Below are positions 51,522-59,972 of a stretch of DNA of 64,000 bases, one piece after another. The translations under genes and the position numbers were made by a program. The notes beneath the pieces were generated by a model. It did no database searches. It worked only from the letters and a program-made list of their open reading frames with translations, and was not told the origin of the DNA. The stretch comes from Villigracilis sp024434165. Lineage in GTDB: Bacteria > Chloroflexota > Anaerolineae > Anaerolineales > Villigracilaceae. Each line of letters begins with the position of its first letter. Positions within the stretch are counted from its first letter, which is position 1. The DNA lies in NCBI GenBank assembly GCA_030263665.1, contig SZPK01000007.1:84788-148787 (forward strand). The letters run 5' to 3'.

Positions 51522-52547
51522 TTAGTAAACGAGGCTCTTCCTGTCGGCGGTGATGCGTTTGCGGAACTGGTAATACGTCCAGCCCTGGTAGGCAAGCACG
51601 ATCGGCACGAAGACCAGCGCCACGATGGACATGACCGTCAGCGTGTACTGCGAGGACGAGGCGTTGTAGATGGTCAGCGACCAATCGGGGTTTGTGCTGG
51701 AAATCATCACACGCGGGAACATCAACGTGAAGAACGCGACCTGCGTCAGCACGATGTGAAGCGCAACCATGACGAACGCCCAGCCTTCCATCCTGCGGTT
51801 GATGAAAAAGACGACCACGAGCATCGCAACTACCGACGCAATGGGGATGAAGCCCGGGTCAATGCCGATCTTGGTGGTGATGTCCGTTTCGATGTAGGTG
51901 AAAACCGCCAGCAGAATAACCACCACCGCCGAAGCGATATAAAGTTTCTTCGAAAGTTCGCGGGCGCGCTCGCGCAGGTCGCCTTCGAGTTTGAGGGTGA
52001 GGAAGGTCGCGCCGTAGAGCAGGAAGACCGTCACCATCGTGAGCCCGCCGAGCAGACCGAACGGATTGAGCAGGGTGAAGAGATTGCCCGTATACATCAT
52101 GTCCGCGTTGATGGGCACGCCGCGCGCGAGATTTGCAAACGCCGTGCCGAGCAGGAGCGCGGCGAGGAACGATCCGACGGCGATCATCCAGTCGAAGCGG
52201 CTGCGCCAGGCGGGGTTGGCGTCTTTGGAGCGGTATTCAAAGGAAATGCCGCGAATGATCAACCCGACCACCAGGAGGAACAGCGCAAGGTAAAAACCGC
52301 TGAACATGGTGGCATACCAATGCGGGAACGCCGCAAAGGTCGCGCCGCCCGCCGTCAACAGCCAGACTTCGTTGCCGTCCCAGGTGGGACCGATCGTATT
52401 GATGATGGCGCGGCGCTCCTCGTCCTTTTTGCCGAGGAACGGCAGGAGCATGCCCACGCCGAAATCGAAACCTTCGAGGAAGAAGAAGCCGATCCACAGA
52501 ACGGCGATCAAAATGAACCAAAGGGTTTGAAGAAATTCGTACGACAT
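51522..52547 (-). CDS. cydB: Cytochrome bd ubiquinol oxidase subunit II
   Basis: 341 residues, eight or nine membrane helices. Opens LQTLWFILIAVLWIGFFFLE, then GFDFGVGMLLPFLGKKDEER, the CydB signature. Later GPTWDGNEVWLLTAGGATFA, also family-specific. It is the partner of CydA in the bd oxidase. It lies between cydA and fused cydDC. Confidence 0.95.
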   Translation of the reverse strand: MSYEFLQTLWFILIAVLWIGFFFLEGFDFGVGMLLPFLGKKDEERRAIINTIGPTWDGNEVWLLTAGGATFAAFPHWYATMFSGFYLALFLLVVGLIIRGISFEYRSKDANPAWRSRFDWMIAVGSFLAALLLGTAFANLARGVPINADMMYTGNLFTLLNPFGLLGGLTMVTVFLLYGATFLTLKLEGDLRERARELSKKLYIASAVVVILLAVFTYIETDITTKIGIDPGFIPIASVVAMLVVVFFINRRMEGWAFVMVALHIVLTQVAFFTLMFPRVMISSTNPDWSLTIYNASSSQYTLTVMSIVALVFVPIVLAYQGWTYYQFRKRITADRKSLVY

Positions 52548-52562
52548 CGTAGTCTCCTGTCA

Positions 52563-52669
52563 CACCTGCACTTGCGCGCAGGTGCAAGTGTTGCGAGACC
52601 GAAGGGCGAAGCAATCTCCTGTTATCGGGAGACCGCCACGCGCCAAAGTACGGCGCTCGCGGTGACATA
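52563..52669. repeat. CACCTGCACTTGC palindrome and degenerate GTCATTGCGAG repeat (copy 4)
   Basis: CACCTGCACTTGCGCGCAGG then TGCAAGTG forms a hairpin like the core at 19941-19963. It runs into TTGCGAGACCGAAGGGCGAA and GCAATCTCC, a degenerate member of the palindrome family. Gap between cydA and cydB. Confidence 0.65.
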
Positions 52670-52670
52670 A

Positions 52671-54071
52671 TTAATCATCCGCGCCCACGCGGGCGGGGGC
52701 AACGTCAACCGATTCGTGCATGGCGGCATCGGGTCCGGCGGTGGCGTATTTTTTCATCAGGTAATACATGGCTGCGGCAAGCGCGCCGTACACAACGGTG
52801 TAACCGATCAACGAGATGAGCAGGTCAACGGTGGTCAGGTTGGGCGAAACCGCATCTTCCACTTTCAGCAAGCCCTGCACGATCCACGGCTGGCGTCCCA
52901 TTTCAGTCAGCACCCATCCGCTCATGTTGGCGATGTAGGGCAGGGCAATCACCCAGGGCGTCCACTTCATCCATTTGGCGTTTTCATATTTGCCGCGCGT
53001 GGCGAGCAGGAACAGGAAAGCCAGCAGGATCATCAGCAAGCCAATCGTCATCATGAAGCGGAACGTCCAGTAAGTGACGACCATCAGCGGGATGTAGTCT
53101 CCGGGACCGTACAACGCCTCATACTCTGCCTGGATGTCGTACACGCCTCGCACTTCGCACTCGAAGTTGTTACAAGCCAGGAAGCTTAAGACTCCGGGGA
53201 TGCCGATCTGACTGGTGCGGAACGACCACACCTCGCGTTTGCCGCTCAGGTCGCCGATGGTGAGGATGGAGAAATCGGCAGGCGCGGACGTTTCCCAGTG
53301 CGCCTCGATGGCGGAGAATTTCATCGGCTGCGTCTCGAACATGTACTGTCCGTTGGTGTGACCGCCGAAGAAGACCAGTGTGCTGGCGATCAGACCGACG
53401 ATGGTCGCGGGGAGGAACGAGCGCTTGAACAGATCCACGTCCTGTTTGCGGGCGATGTGATACGCGCTGATGCCGATGATGAAGAAACTGGCGGTGGCGA
53501 GCCCTGCGGCGATGGTGTGCCAGAAGAACAGCCAGCCTTTGGGATTCACAACCAGCGCGAAGAAGTCCACCAGTTCGGCGCGCCCCGCCGCTTCGTTGAT
53601 GATGTAGCCGACGGGGTGCTGCATCCAGCCGTTGGCGAGCAAAATCCACAGGGCGGATAAATTCGACCCAATGGCAACCAGCCAGATGGAAGCCAGATGC
53701 GCTTTTTCCGGGACCTTGCCTTCGCCGAAGATCCAAACCCCCAGGAAGGTCGATTCGAGGAAGAACGCCATCAGCGCTTCCACTGCGAGCGGAGCGCCGA
53801 AGATGTCGCCGACAAAGCGCGAGTATTCCGACCAGTTCATACCGAATTGAAATTCCTGCACGATGCCGGTCACCACGCCGATGGCAAAATTGATGAGGAA
53901 GAGTTTTCCCCAGAACTTTGCCAGTTTGCGGAAGGTCTCATCGCGGGTCTGGTAGTAGCGGGTTTGGAAGTAGGCTACGAACCAGGAAAGCCCGAGGGTG
54001 AGGGGGACGAAGAGAAAATGATAGACAGTGGTCAAGCCGAACTGCCATCGTGATAGGGTGATGGGATCCAT
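52671..54071 (-). CDS. cydA: Cytochrome bd ubiquinol oxidase subunit I
   Basis: 466 residues. Heme ligand His in TTVYHFLFVPLTLGLSWFVA, second ligand region FFWHTIAAGLATASFFIIGI, Met-containing YWTFRFMMTIGLLM, and the GRQPWIVQG motif that defines CydA. The Q-loop is the short form. It oxidises quinol and reduces oxygen to water with high affinity. Its promoter region carries two TTAC-N7-GTAA palindromes and a TGTGA-N6-TCACA palindrome. Confidence 0.96.
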   Translation of the reverse strand: MDPITLSRWQFGLTTVYHFLFVPLTLGLSWFVAYFQTRYYQTRDETFRKLAKFWGKLFLINFAIGVVTGIVQEFQFGMNWSEYSRFVGDIFGAPLAVEALMAFFLESTFLGVWIFGEGKVPEKAHLASIWLVAIGSNLSALWILLANGWMQHPVGYIINEAAGRAELVDFFALVVNPKGWLFFWHTIAAGLATASFFIIGISAYHIARKQDVDLFKRSFLPATIVGLIASTLVFFGGHTNGQYMFETQPMKFSAIEAHWETSAPADFSILTIGDLSGKREVWSFRTSQIGIPGVLSFLACNNFECEVRGVYDIQAEYEALYGPGDYIPLMVVTYWTFRFMMTIGLLMILLAFLFLLATRGKYENAKWMKWTPWVIALPYIANMSGWVLTEMGRQPWIVQGLLKVEDAVSPNLTTVDLLISLIGYTVVYGALAAAMYYLMKKYATAGPDAAMHESVDVAPARVGADD

Positions 54072-54125
54072 GAATCATTCTCCAATAGATTAATCGGCAA
54101 TATTTATCCAATTTGGTCAAAACCT

Positions 54126-54159
54126 TTACCATATTGGTAAACGATTACCGCGATTGTAA
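54126..54159. promoter_or_regulatory. Tandem palindromes upstream of cydA (predicted Rrf2 operator)
   Basis: TTAC-CATATTG-GTAA at 54126-54140 and TTAC-CGCGATT-GTAA at 54145-54159, starting 19 bp apart. The same palindrome and the same 19-bp offset occur upstream of the Rrf2 gene. Confidence 0.75.
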
Positions 54160-54180
54160 GCATATTGCCTGAGAACAGGA

Positions 54181-54196
54181 TGTGAATTATGTCACA
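54181..54196. promoter_or_regulatory. CRP/FNR-family type palindrome upstream of cydA
   Basis: TGTGA-ATTATG-TCACA, a perfect consensus-like CRP half-site pair. Confidence 0.7.
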
Positions 54197-54271
54197 AATC
54201 AGGTTTGACGATTGTAATCTTTAAATTGGCGGTTTGTAAATTATTTGTTTCACAGAAACGGAGTTTATGCT

Positions 54272-54451
54272 TCAAGCAAGACACAACGGCGCATCGCGCT
54301 TCGGGTCTATGGAAATGGCGGCGAACGTGATTGGGACGACTTCCAACCGCACCTTGCCCAGCCGGGGCTGCATTTTAATTTTGAAGGCAAGGGCGGAGAT
54401 CATAATGACGCCCAGCAAGCCATACAGCCCATGGAGAAGATACTTGTTCAC
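54272..54451 (-). CDS. Possible 59-residue membrane protein downstream of the Rrf2 gene
   Basis: A GTG-started frame on the minus strand, 42 bases after the Rrf2 stop. HGLYGLLGVIMISALAFKIK gives a hydrophobic helix, then QPRLGKVRLEVVPITFAAIS, and the end RDAPLCLA. It has GC-rich third positions like real genes here, but no clear ribosome binding site. It could be translated by coupling to the Rrf2 gene. The opposite strand also has open frames, which look less natural. Confidence 0.4.
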   Translation of the reverse strand: MNKYLLHGLYGLLGVIMISALAFKIKMQPRLGKVRLEVVPITFAAISIDPKRDAPLCLA

Positions 54452-54493
54452 GCTTGAATGTTGTCGGGTGGGATGCGCTTGTTCGCAGCAGAA

Positions 54494-54952
54494 TCAACTT
54501 GCGGCTTGGGGAGATGCGGTCCGCATCAAACCGGCTTCGATCAGTTTGCTATCCTCCACCAACTGTTCGAAGGTGACGCGCCCCATTTCATTCCGCAGAA
54601 GGTCGCGCAGGCGAATCCACTGACAGTTGACGGGGCATTTGAGTTCGAAGGGACAGTCGCCCTCGCGTAGTACGCACTCGGAGAGCAGAATGGTTCCTTC
54701 GAAGTGTTCCACCACCTGCAGCAGGGTGATTTGGTTCGGCGGGCGGGCGAGAGTGATGCCGCCGTCGCGTCCCGCCTGGGTTTCGATGAAACCGCCGCCC
54801 GCCAGCTCCGCCACGATGCGCTGCAGCAGGGCAGGGGGAATCAGCATTTCATGCCCAATTTTGGAGGTGGAGACGCGCGTGCCCGGCGCCTTTTTGGCGA
54901 GGGCAAGCACTACCCGGACGGCATAATCGGTTTGACGGTTGACTCGGAACAT
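54494..54952 (-). CDS. Rrf2-family transcriptional regulator, Fe-S type
   Basis: 152 residues. Winged helix RQTDYAVRVVLALAKKAPGT, recognition part ISTSKIGHEM-like (VSTSKIGHEMLIPPALLQRI), wing GGFIETQAGRDGGITLARPP. Four Cys follow: SECVLREGDCPFELKCPVNC. The spacing resembles the cluster-binding Cys of IscR/NsrR/RsrR, so it likely senses NO, redox or iron. The gene is divergent in role but on the same strand as cydA, 422 bases upstream. Tandem palindromes immediately before its start match those before cydA, so it probably controls both. Confidence 0.9.
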   Translation of the reverse strand: MFRVNRQTDYAVRVVLALAKKAPGTRVSTSKIGHEMLIPPALLQRIVAELAGGGFIETQAGRDGGITLARPPNQITLLQVVEHFEGTILLSECVLREGDCPFELKCPVNCQWIRLRDLLRNEMGRVTFEQLVEDSKLIEAGLMRTASPQAAS

Positions 54953-54966
54953 GGTTTTTCCAATGT

Positions 54967-55000
54967 TTACGACTGGGGTTAATATTTACGGTGATTGTAA
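54967..55000. promoter_or_regulatory. Tandem palindromes upstream of the Rrf2 gene (predicted autoregulatory operator)
   Basis: TTAC-GACTGGG-GTTA (54967-54981, degenerate) and TTAC-GGTGATT-GTAA (54986-55000), starts 19 bp apart, beginning 14 bases upstream of the ATG at 54952. Confidence 0.72.
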
Positions 55001-55023
55001 GAATTTTCCCTTTCTTTTTGATG

Positions 55024-55177
55024 TGTTGTTCATCACATCGTCGAATGACAAATATCTTTTATTTCTCTGCCGTACATGACAACGCTCACGCCGCCGCCGT
55101 TCGCTGCGCCGGGGACGGCGCAAGGAGCAATTTGGTGTTGTTCATCACATCGCCGAATGACCAACGTCTTTTATTTT
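55024..55177. repeat. Two ~41-bp direct repeats enclosing GC-rich hairpin repeat (copy 2)
   Basis: TGTTGTTCATCACATCGTCG... at 55024-55065 and TGTTGTTCATCACATCGCCG... at 55136-55177 differ at a few positions. Between them CTGCGCCG-GGGA-CGGCGCA with GGAGC (55104-55128) matches the palindrome at 13416-13440. It fills the gap before lgt together with a TATAAT at about 55239. Confidence 0.75.
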
Positions 55178-55272
55178 GGCGAAGATGTGAGATATTGAGG
55201 ATGTTTTGTCTAAAAATATTCCGAGTTTGGGATGGGATATAATCACCAAAATTTGAACAGAGGTCATCAAGA

Positions 55273-56334
55273 ATGGATATAAACCCTGTAATTTTCAGTT
55301 TCAAACTGTTCGGTATGGAATTCAGCCCGACCTGGTACGGCTTGATCGTGATGGTCGGCGTGTTGATCGGCGCCTGGATCGCGGAAAAGGAAGTTCGCCG
55401 CCTCGGCGAGAACGGGGAAGTGCTCGTGGACGCGATGATCTGGGCGGTCGTCAGCGGTATCATCGGCGCGCGCTTGTGGTATGTGGCAAACTCGATTCTG
55501 GGTGGAAGCCGGTTGTACATCGAGGACCCGCTTGCCATCATTCGCCCGCCGATTGCCGGTCTGCATTTCTTCGGCGGGCTGCTGTTCGGCGCGCTTGCCC
55601 TGATTCTCTTCCTCAAACGCAACGGGTATGACTCCTGGCTGTTTTTGGATGCGATTGCGCCGGTGACGTTGATCGGTCAGGCGTTTGGCAGGCTGGGAAA
55701 TTTCATCAACCAGGAATTGTACGGTCCGCCGACGGAACTTCCCTGGGGCATTCCGATTCCCGCCAGCCACCGGCTGCCGCAATTTTCCGACCTGAGCCTG
55801 TACCCGGTCGAGACGACCCGTTTCCACCCAACCTTTGCCTATGAGGCAATCCTCAACGTGCTGGCATTCCTCTTCCTGATGTGGTATTCCCGTCAAAAGG
55901 AGGAAGAGTTGAAGCCCGGCACGACGTTCAGCCTGTGGTTGATCTGCGCCGGATTCATCCGCACCTTCATTGAGTTCTTCCGCCCCGACCAGCCGACGAT
56001 TGGGGATACGTTCATCACCACCTCCATGCTGGTCGCCTTTTTGATGGGAGTGGCGGGCATCCTCCTGTTGATGGTGCGCAACGGCAGTTTGACGCTGCCC
56101 ATTGCGGAAGGCTGGGAGGAAGAGTACAAGATCAAGCCGGTTGAAAAGCCCTCATCCGCCCGTTCGCGCGGCGCGGCTTCCGCCGCTCCTGCCAAAGCGG
56201 AGGAGGAAGCGAAAGAAATGGAAACAGGTCTTTCACCTGTAAGAAGAAGGTCAATGCCAAAGGCGAAGAAGACAACGGCGGAGAAACCAGCCGCAAGGAA
56301 ACCGCCGGCAGCGCGAAAGAAAAAGACAGGGTAA
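55273..56334 (+). CDS. lgt: Prolipoprotein diacylglyceryl transferase Lgt
   Basis: 353 residues, seven membrane helices. Signature GQAFGRLGNFINQELYG with the essential Arg and Asn, FHPTFAYEAILNVLAF, and IRTFIEFFRPDQP. It transfers diacylglycerol to the lipobox Cys of prolipoproteins, needed by PstS and the other lipoproteins here. An unusual Lys/Ala/Pro-rich tail of about 75 residues follows the last helix (RSMPKAKKTTAEKPAARKPP). The tail is not part of the enzyme fold. Confidence 0.95.
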   Translation: MDINPVIFSFKLFGMEFSPTWYGLIVMVGVLIGAWIAEKEVRRLGENGEVLVDAMIWAVVSGIIGARLWYVANSILGGSRLYIEDPLAIIRPPIAGLHFFGGLLFGALALILFLKRNGYDSWLFLDAIAPVTLIGQAFGRLGNFINQELYGPPTELPWGIPIPASHRLPQFSDLSLYPVETTRFHPTFAYEAILNVLAFLFLMWYSRQKEEELKPGTTFSLWLICAGFIRTFIEFFRPDQPTIGDTFITTSMLVAFLMGVAGILLLMVRNGSLTLPIAEGWEEEYKIKPVEKPSSARSRGAASAAPAKAEEEAKEMETGLSPVRRRSMPKAKKTTAEKPAARKPPAARKKKTG

Positions 56335-56389
56335 CGGCAGGGAATAGCGCTTCGAGTCGTCCATTATCCAAATCGAAACAGCCGTGAAT

Positions 56390-56424
56390 CGAAAAGAGAG
56401 CGCCGTAACGACGCTCTCTTTTCG
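56390..56424. terminator. Bidirectional terminator between lgt and the sulfotransferase gene
   Basis: Perfect 13-bp stem CGAAAAGAGAGCG/CGCTCTCTTTTCG with a 9-base loop; A-rich on one side and T-rich on the other. Confidence 0.85.
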
Positions 56425-56433
56425 GTTGCCGGT

Positions 56434-57621
56434 TCATCTGTCCAATTCGACCCGCTGGACGGGGACGAAATCTTCGCGGGTTTCGAACTCGAAGCGTGCG
56501 AAGATATCGGCGTAGATTCTGATGATGTCCTCGCGGGTGAAGCCCATCTTTTCGTAGGAGTAGTTGTGGTCGCTGTTGAAGGTGAGCGTTTCCTTGACCG
56601 CCTGGTCAATGATGACGGGCAGACCGGGTTTGTCGGGATAGCCGAACTGCTCATAGAAGCCGCGAATGACCGCCTCGGGGCGCAGGATCAAATCGTCGTA
56701 TTTCAGAATCAGGTAACGGGGCGAAGGATGCGCATCCAGGTATTGGAGCGGGTGGCTGTACCAGTATCTGGTCAGTTCGAGGATTTCGTCAATGTAGAAA
56801 TATCCCTCGCCCGGCTCGGTGAACTGGCGGCGCGCATAATTGATCCACGAAATGGTGGAGGGGAGCATGTCGAGCGGGTTGCGCGCAAGGTAGAGGATGC
56901 GCGCATCGGGGAAGAATTCCACCAGCGTTTCGATCTTGGCGCTGAAGGCGGGGTTCTTCGCCACAAAGTGCTTTCCGCCCGTTGCATACAAGTGGCGCTG
57001 AAGCATGGACTTGTAGAACGTCATGATGCGCCTCTTGTGTTCGGGGCTGAGCGCTTCGTCGAAGTGAATGTAATCGGGGAACTCATCCATGAACGGGAAG
57101 AGGAAGGTCACGAAATACCCGTCCCAGATGTGCATGTGGATGTTCTCGTCCTCTTCGGGTTGGAAGAACGAAATCGGGTGGATTTTGATCTTGCCGAGCG
57201 TGGCGCGGTCGAAGGCGTAGAGCGCACGGTGCAGGACGCCGTTGAAATATTTCTTATCCAGTTTCGAGACGAACTGCGTGATCTTCTTTTGCGTGATCGA
57301 AGGCGTGAGATAAATATCCCAGGTGGTCAGGCTGGTGAACGTTTCGGAATCGCGCGAGAGCAGGCGGTGCAGAAAGGTGGAGCCGCTGCGGAAATTCCCC
57401 AGGATGAACAGCGGCTTTTCGATGGGGTGATTTTTGTAGTCGGGGAAGAGAATGTCGTCCAGCCAGAAGCAAAACCAGTGGAGCAAACTGCCGAGGGGCC
57501 AAACGGTGTAGAAGAGAAGCAGGAAAATCAGGCGTTTTCTTGTGAGACGGGCGGTGGTGTTTTTCGATGCAAAGAAGGAACGGTAGAACGTTCGCCAGAA
57601 TAACCGGAAGTTATATTTCAT
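56434..57621 (-). CDS. Sulfotransferase-family protein
   Basis: 395 residues. A hydrophobic segment near residue 30-50 (RLIFLLLFYTVWPLGSLLHW) may anchor it. PAPS-binding motifs: 5'-phosphosulfate loop FILGNFRSGSTFLHRLLS and 3'-phosphate loop ARILYLARNPLDMLPSTISW. It belongs to the broad sulfotransferase_3 group, which modifies lipids or sugars. The acceptor is not evident. Single gene on its strand. Confidence 0.88.
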   Translation of the reverse strand: MKYNFRLFWRTFYRSFFASKNTTARLTRKRLIFLLLFYTVWPLGSLLHWFCFWLDDILFPDYKNHPIEKPLFILGNFRSGSTFLHRLLSRDSETFTSLTTWDIYLTPSITQKKITQFVSKLDKKYFNGVLHRALYAFDRATLGKIKIHPISFFQPEEDENIHMHIWDGYFVTFLFPFMDEFPDYIHFDEALSPEHKRRIMTFYKSMLQRHLYATGGKHFVAKNPAFSAKIETLVEFFPDARILYLARNPLDMLPSTISWINYARRQFTEPGEGYFYIDEILELTRYWYSHPLQYLDAHPSPRYLILKYDDLILRPEAVIRGFYEQFGYPDKPGLPVIIDQAVKETLTFNSDHNYSYEKMGFTREDIIRIYADIFARFEFETREDFVPVQRVELDR

Positions 57622-57875
57622 TCAGGGCGGGATCCTTGAATAGGGATGCGTACTCGGGATAGTCTCCCATTGGGCGATTCTAACAGCAAAAGCGAAAATG
57701 AGATAAACGCTTTTGGCGCAATCAGAATCCTGATGACGTGATTCATCGCCGGCGATTATACACCCGCGTACCGCATCGTTTCGGACCCGGCGGCTGATTC
57801 CGCTTCCTGCATTTTCCGCCCCGACAGGTGATGTACAATTCAAACGTTCCGCCGATGAACCTTAAGGAGAGAACC

Positions 57876-58520
57876 ATGAGCGATGATCTGTTGACCTATG
57901 AGACCGTACAGGCATACCTTACCTCCCTTGTGCCGCCGCGTGAGAGCGAACTGCTGAAGATGGAAGCCTACGCCGAGGCGAGCGATTTTCCCATTATCGG
58001 TCCCGTTTGCGGATATTACTGCTATCAATTGGCGCGCATGATAAAAGCAGCCTCCATTTTTGAATTGGGGTCGGGGTACGGGTATTCAACCGCCTGGTTT
58101 GCCAAAGCAGTGAAGGAGAACGGGGGCGGGGTGGTTCATCACACCGTCTGGGATGAGAAACTCTCTGAAAGGGCGCGCAGGCACCTCGTCAATTTGGGAA
58201 GCGCAGACCTGGTCAAGTTCCACGTTTCGGAGGCGGTCGAGGCGTTGACCAGAACCGAAGGTCCCTTCGACATCATCTTCAACGACATTGACAAGCAGGC
58301 GTACCCGGCATCCCTGCCCGTCATCAAGGAGAAACTGCGCCCCGGCGGGCTTCTCATCATTGATAACATGCTTTGGAGCGGACGCATCTTCGATGAAAGC
58401 AATGTCTCTCCTGCCACGCAAGGCGTGCGCGAGTTTACAAAGCGGATCACATCCGACCCGGATTGGATCGTCTCGCTCGCGCCCATGCGCGATGGTATGA
58501 TTGTGGCGTATAAAAATTAG
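57876..58520 (+). CDS. SAM-dependent O-methyltransferase
   Basis: 214 residues from ATG 57876 (RBS AAGGAGAGAACC). Family 3 O-methyltransferase (CCoAOMT-like). SAM motif FELGSGYGYSTAWFAKAV, then IIFNDIDKQAYPASLPVIKE with the metal-binding Asp, GGLLIIDNMLWSGRIFDE and the end DGMIVAYKN. It methylates hydroxyls on small aromatics or similar; the substrate is unknown. The next gene begins 35 bases later on the same strand. Confidence 0.9.
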   Translation: MSDDLLTYETVQAYLTSLVPPRESELLKMEAYAEASDFPIIGPVCGYYCYQLARMIKAASIFELGSGYGYSTAWFAKAVKENGGGVVHHTVWDEKLSERARRHLVNLGSADLVKFHVSEAVEALTRTEGPFDIIFNDIDKQAYPASLPVIKEKLRPGGLLIIDNMLWSGRIFDESNVSPATQGVREFTKRITSDPDWIVSLAPMRDGMIVAYKN

Positions 58521-58555
58521 CGGCGAACCCCTGCCGGTTTGTTATGTGAGACCCT

Positions 58556-59719
58556 ATGACCAATTTCGATCTCATCCCCGACCGCCGAAAAAACATCAAC
58601 CCCGGCAAGTGGACACTTTATCCGAAGGATACGCTGCCGTTATGGATTGCGGATATGGACTTTTCCGCGCCCAAACCGGTTTTGGACGCCCTGCGCAAAC
58701 GGCTGGAACATGGCGTTTTGGGTTATGAAGCCCCGGGCAGGGTTCTGAAAACCACCGTCAGCGAGCGGATGGAACGCCTCTACGGCTGGAAGGTGCAGCC
58801 CGATGCTGTGGTGGCTGTTCCCGGCGTGGCGAACGGATTCACGCTCGCGGCGCGGGTGTTTTGTTCTCCGAAGAAGGGCATTGCCTTTCAAACGCCCGTG
58901 TACAACGAATTCCACGAAATCAAGGAACACGCCGGCATTCCGCAAATGGATATTCCATTTGTAAAGAACGTTCGGAAGAATATCCTGCATTACGAAATTG
59001 ACTGGGATTTGTTCGAGCGGCGCATCAAAAAGGCGGGCGTTTTTCTGCTGTGCAGTCCGCACAACCCGCTGGGAATCGTCTTTTCGCGCAGGGATTTGAC
59101 CCGCATGGCGGAAATCTGTCTCAGGCACAAGGTCCTGATCGTGTCCGATGAGATCCATTCCGAACTTCTGTTGGATGGCGGTAAATTTACGCCCCTGGCG
59201 AAGATTTCGCGCGAGGTCGAAAAACACGTAATCACCCTGATCGCTCCTTCCAAGACCTTCAACATCCCCGGCTTGTTTTGCGGGTTTGCCGTCATCCCGA
59301 ACAAGGACCTGCGCGAGCCGTTTGTGCACGAAGCCGAGCGCCTGCAAACGTACGTTTCGAGCCTTTCGCTTCACGCCGCTCAGGCTGCCTTTTCCGGCAG
59401 GTGCGACGGCTGGCTGGAAGAGCTCCTTCGTTATCTCACCGCCAACCGCGATTTTCTCGTGGATTACGTGACCCGCAACATGCCCAACGTCCGCACGACG
59501 ATTCCCGCCGCCACTTTCCTCGGCTGGCTGGATTTCACCCAGACCGAAATTGACGGCTCACCCTTCGAGTTCTTCAAGCAAAAGGCGAAGGTCGCGTTGA
59601 GCGAAGGCAAAATCTTTGGCAGGGAGGGGAGGGGTCATGCCCGCATCAATTTCGGCACGTCGCGCGCGGTGTTGGCGGAGGCGCTGGAGCGAATGAGAAA
59701 AGCAATAGAATCGTTGTAA
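58556..59719 (+). CDS. patB: PatB/MalY-type aminotransferase (C-S lyase)
   Basis: 387 residues. Fold type I PLP enzyme of the MalY/PatB group: LPLWIADMDFSAPKPVLDAL near the start, GYEAPGRVLKTTVSERMERL, CSPHNPLGIVFSRRDLTRMA, the DE motif VSDEIHSELLLDG, and Lys in APSKTFNIPGLFCGFAVIPN. Such enzymes act as cystathionine beta-lyase or cysteine-S-conjugate lyase. Likely role in sulfur amino acid metabolism. It may be co-transcribed with the methyltransferase. Confidence 0.92.
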   Translation: MTNFDLIPDRRKNINPGKWTLYPKDTLPLWIADMDFSAPKPVLDALRKRLEHGVLGYEAPGRVLKTTVSERMERLYGWKVQPDAVVAVPGVANGFTLAARVFCSPKKGIAFQTPVYNEFHEIKEHAGIPQMDIPFVKNVRKNILHYEIDWDLFERRIKKAGVFLLCSPHNPLGIVFSRRDLTRMAEICLRHKVLIVSDEIHSELLLDGGKFTPLAKISREVEKHVITLIAPSKTFNIPGLFCGFAVIPNKDLREPFVHEAERLQTYVSSLSLHAAQAAFSGRCDGWLEELLRYLTANRDFLVDYVTRNMPNVRTTIPAATFLGWLDFTQTEIDGSPFEFFKQKAKVALSEGKIFGREGRGHARINFGTSRAVLAEALERMRKAIESL

Positions 59720-59721
59720 AC

Positions 59722-59752
59722 AAAAAGACGGATGGGAGTTTACCCATCCGTC
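59722..59752 (-). terminator. Hairpin with T-run on the minus strand
   Basis: Stem GACGGATGGG/CCCATCCGTC with a 6-base loop. The run of T is on the minus strand (plus strand AAAAA at 59722-59726), so it can end a minus-strand transcript from about 59930. Confidence 0.65.
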
Positions 59753-59972
59753 AGAAAAACTATGGTCGGGGAAAGAGGCGAAGTTGCAACCTTCTTTTCG
59801 TTTGGGGAACGTCTGGTTCTAAAGCCTGGCTTCGACCAGTTCAAGGCATTTCGCCCTTCCCTTCATGATTCATTTTAGGTGGTGACTCTATCGCAACCTC
59901 CTTTCTGTATCTTGCACTCATCATACAACGAAAAAATTCGATTTACATTAAAAACACCTTTTGATTTTGAAA
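59753..59972 (-). other. Possible small minus-strand transcript
   Basis: TATGAT (minus strand, near 59925) is followed by AGAAAGGAGGTTGCGATAGA, then short frames (such as MKGRAKCLELVEARL) and the hairpin terminator at 59722-59752. The leader AAAGGAGGTTGCGATA resembles AAAGGAGTTGCGATATG of the 38-residue peptide gene at 40788. No longer gene is seen. Confidence 0.4.

Noticed and set aside
54245..54623. Plus-strand frames between cydA and the Rrf2 gene
   Set aside because: Cys/Arg/Ser-rich without pattern and running into the Rrf2 gene in antisense. The minus-strand 59-codon frame looks more natural.
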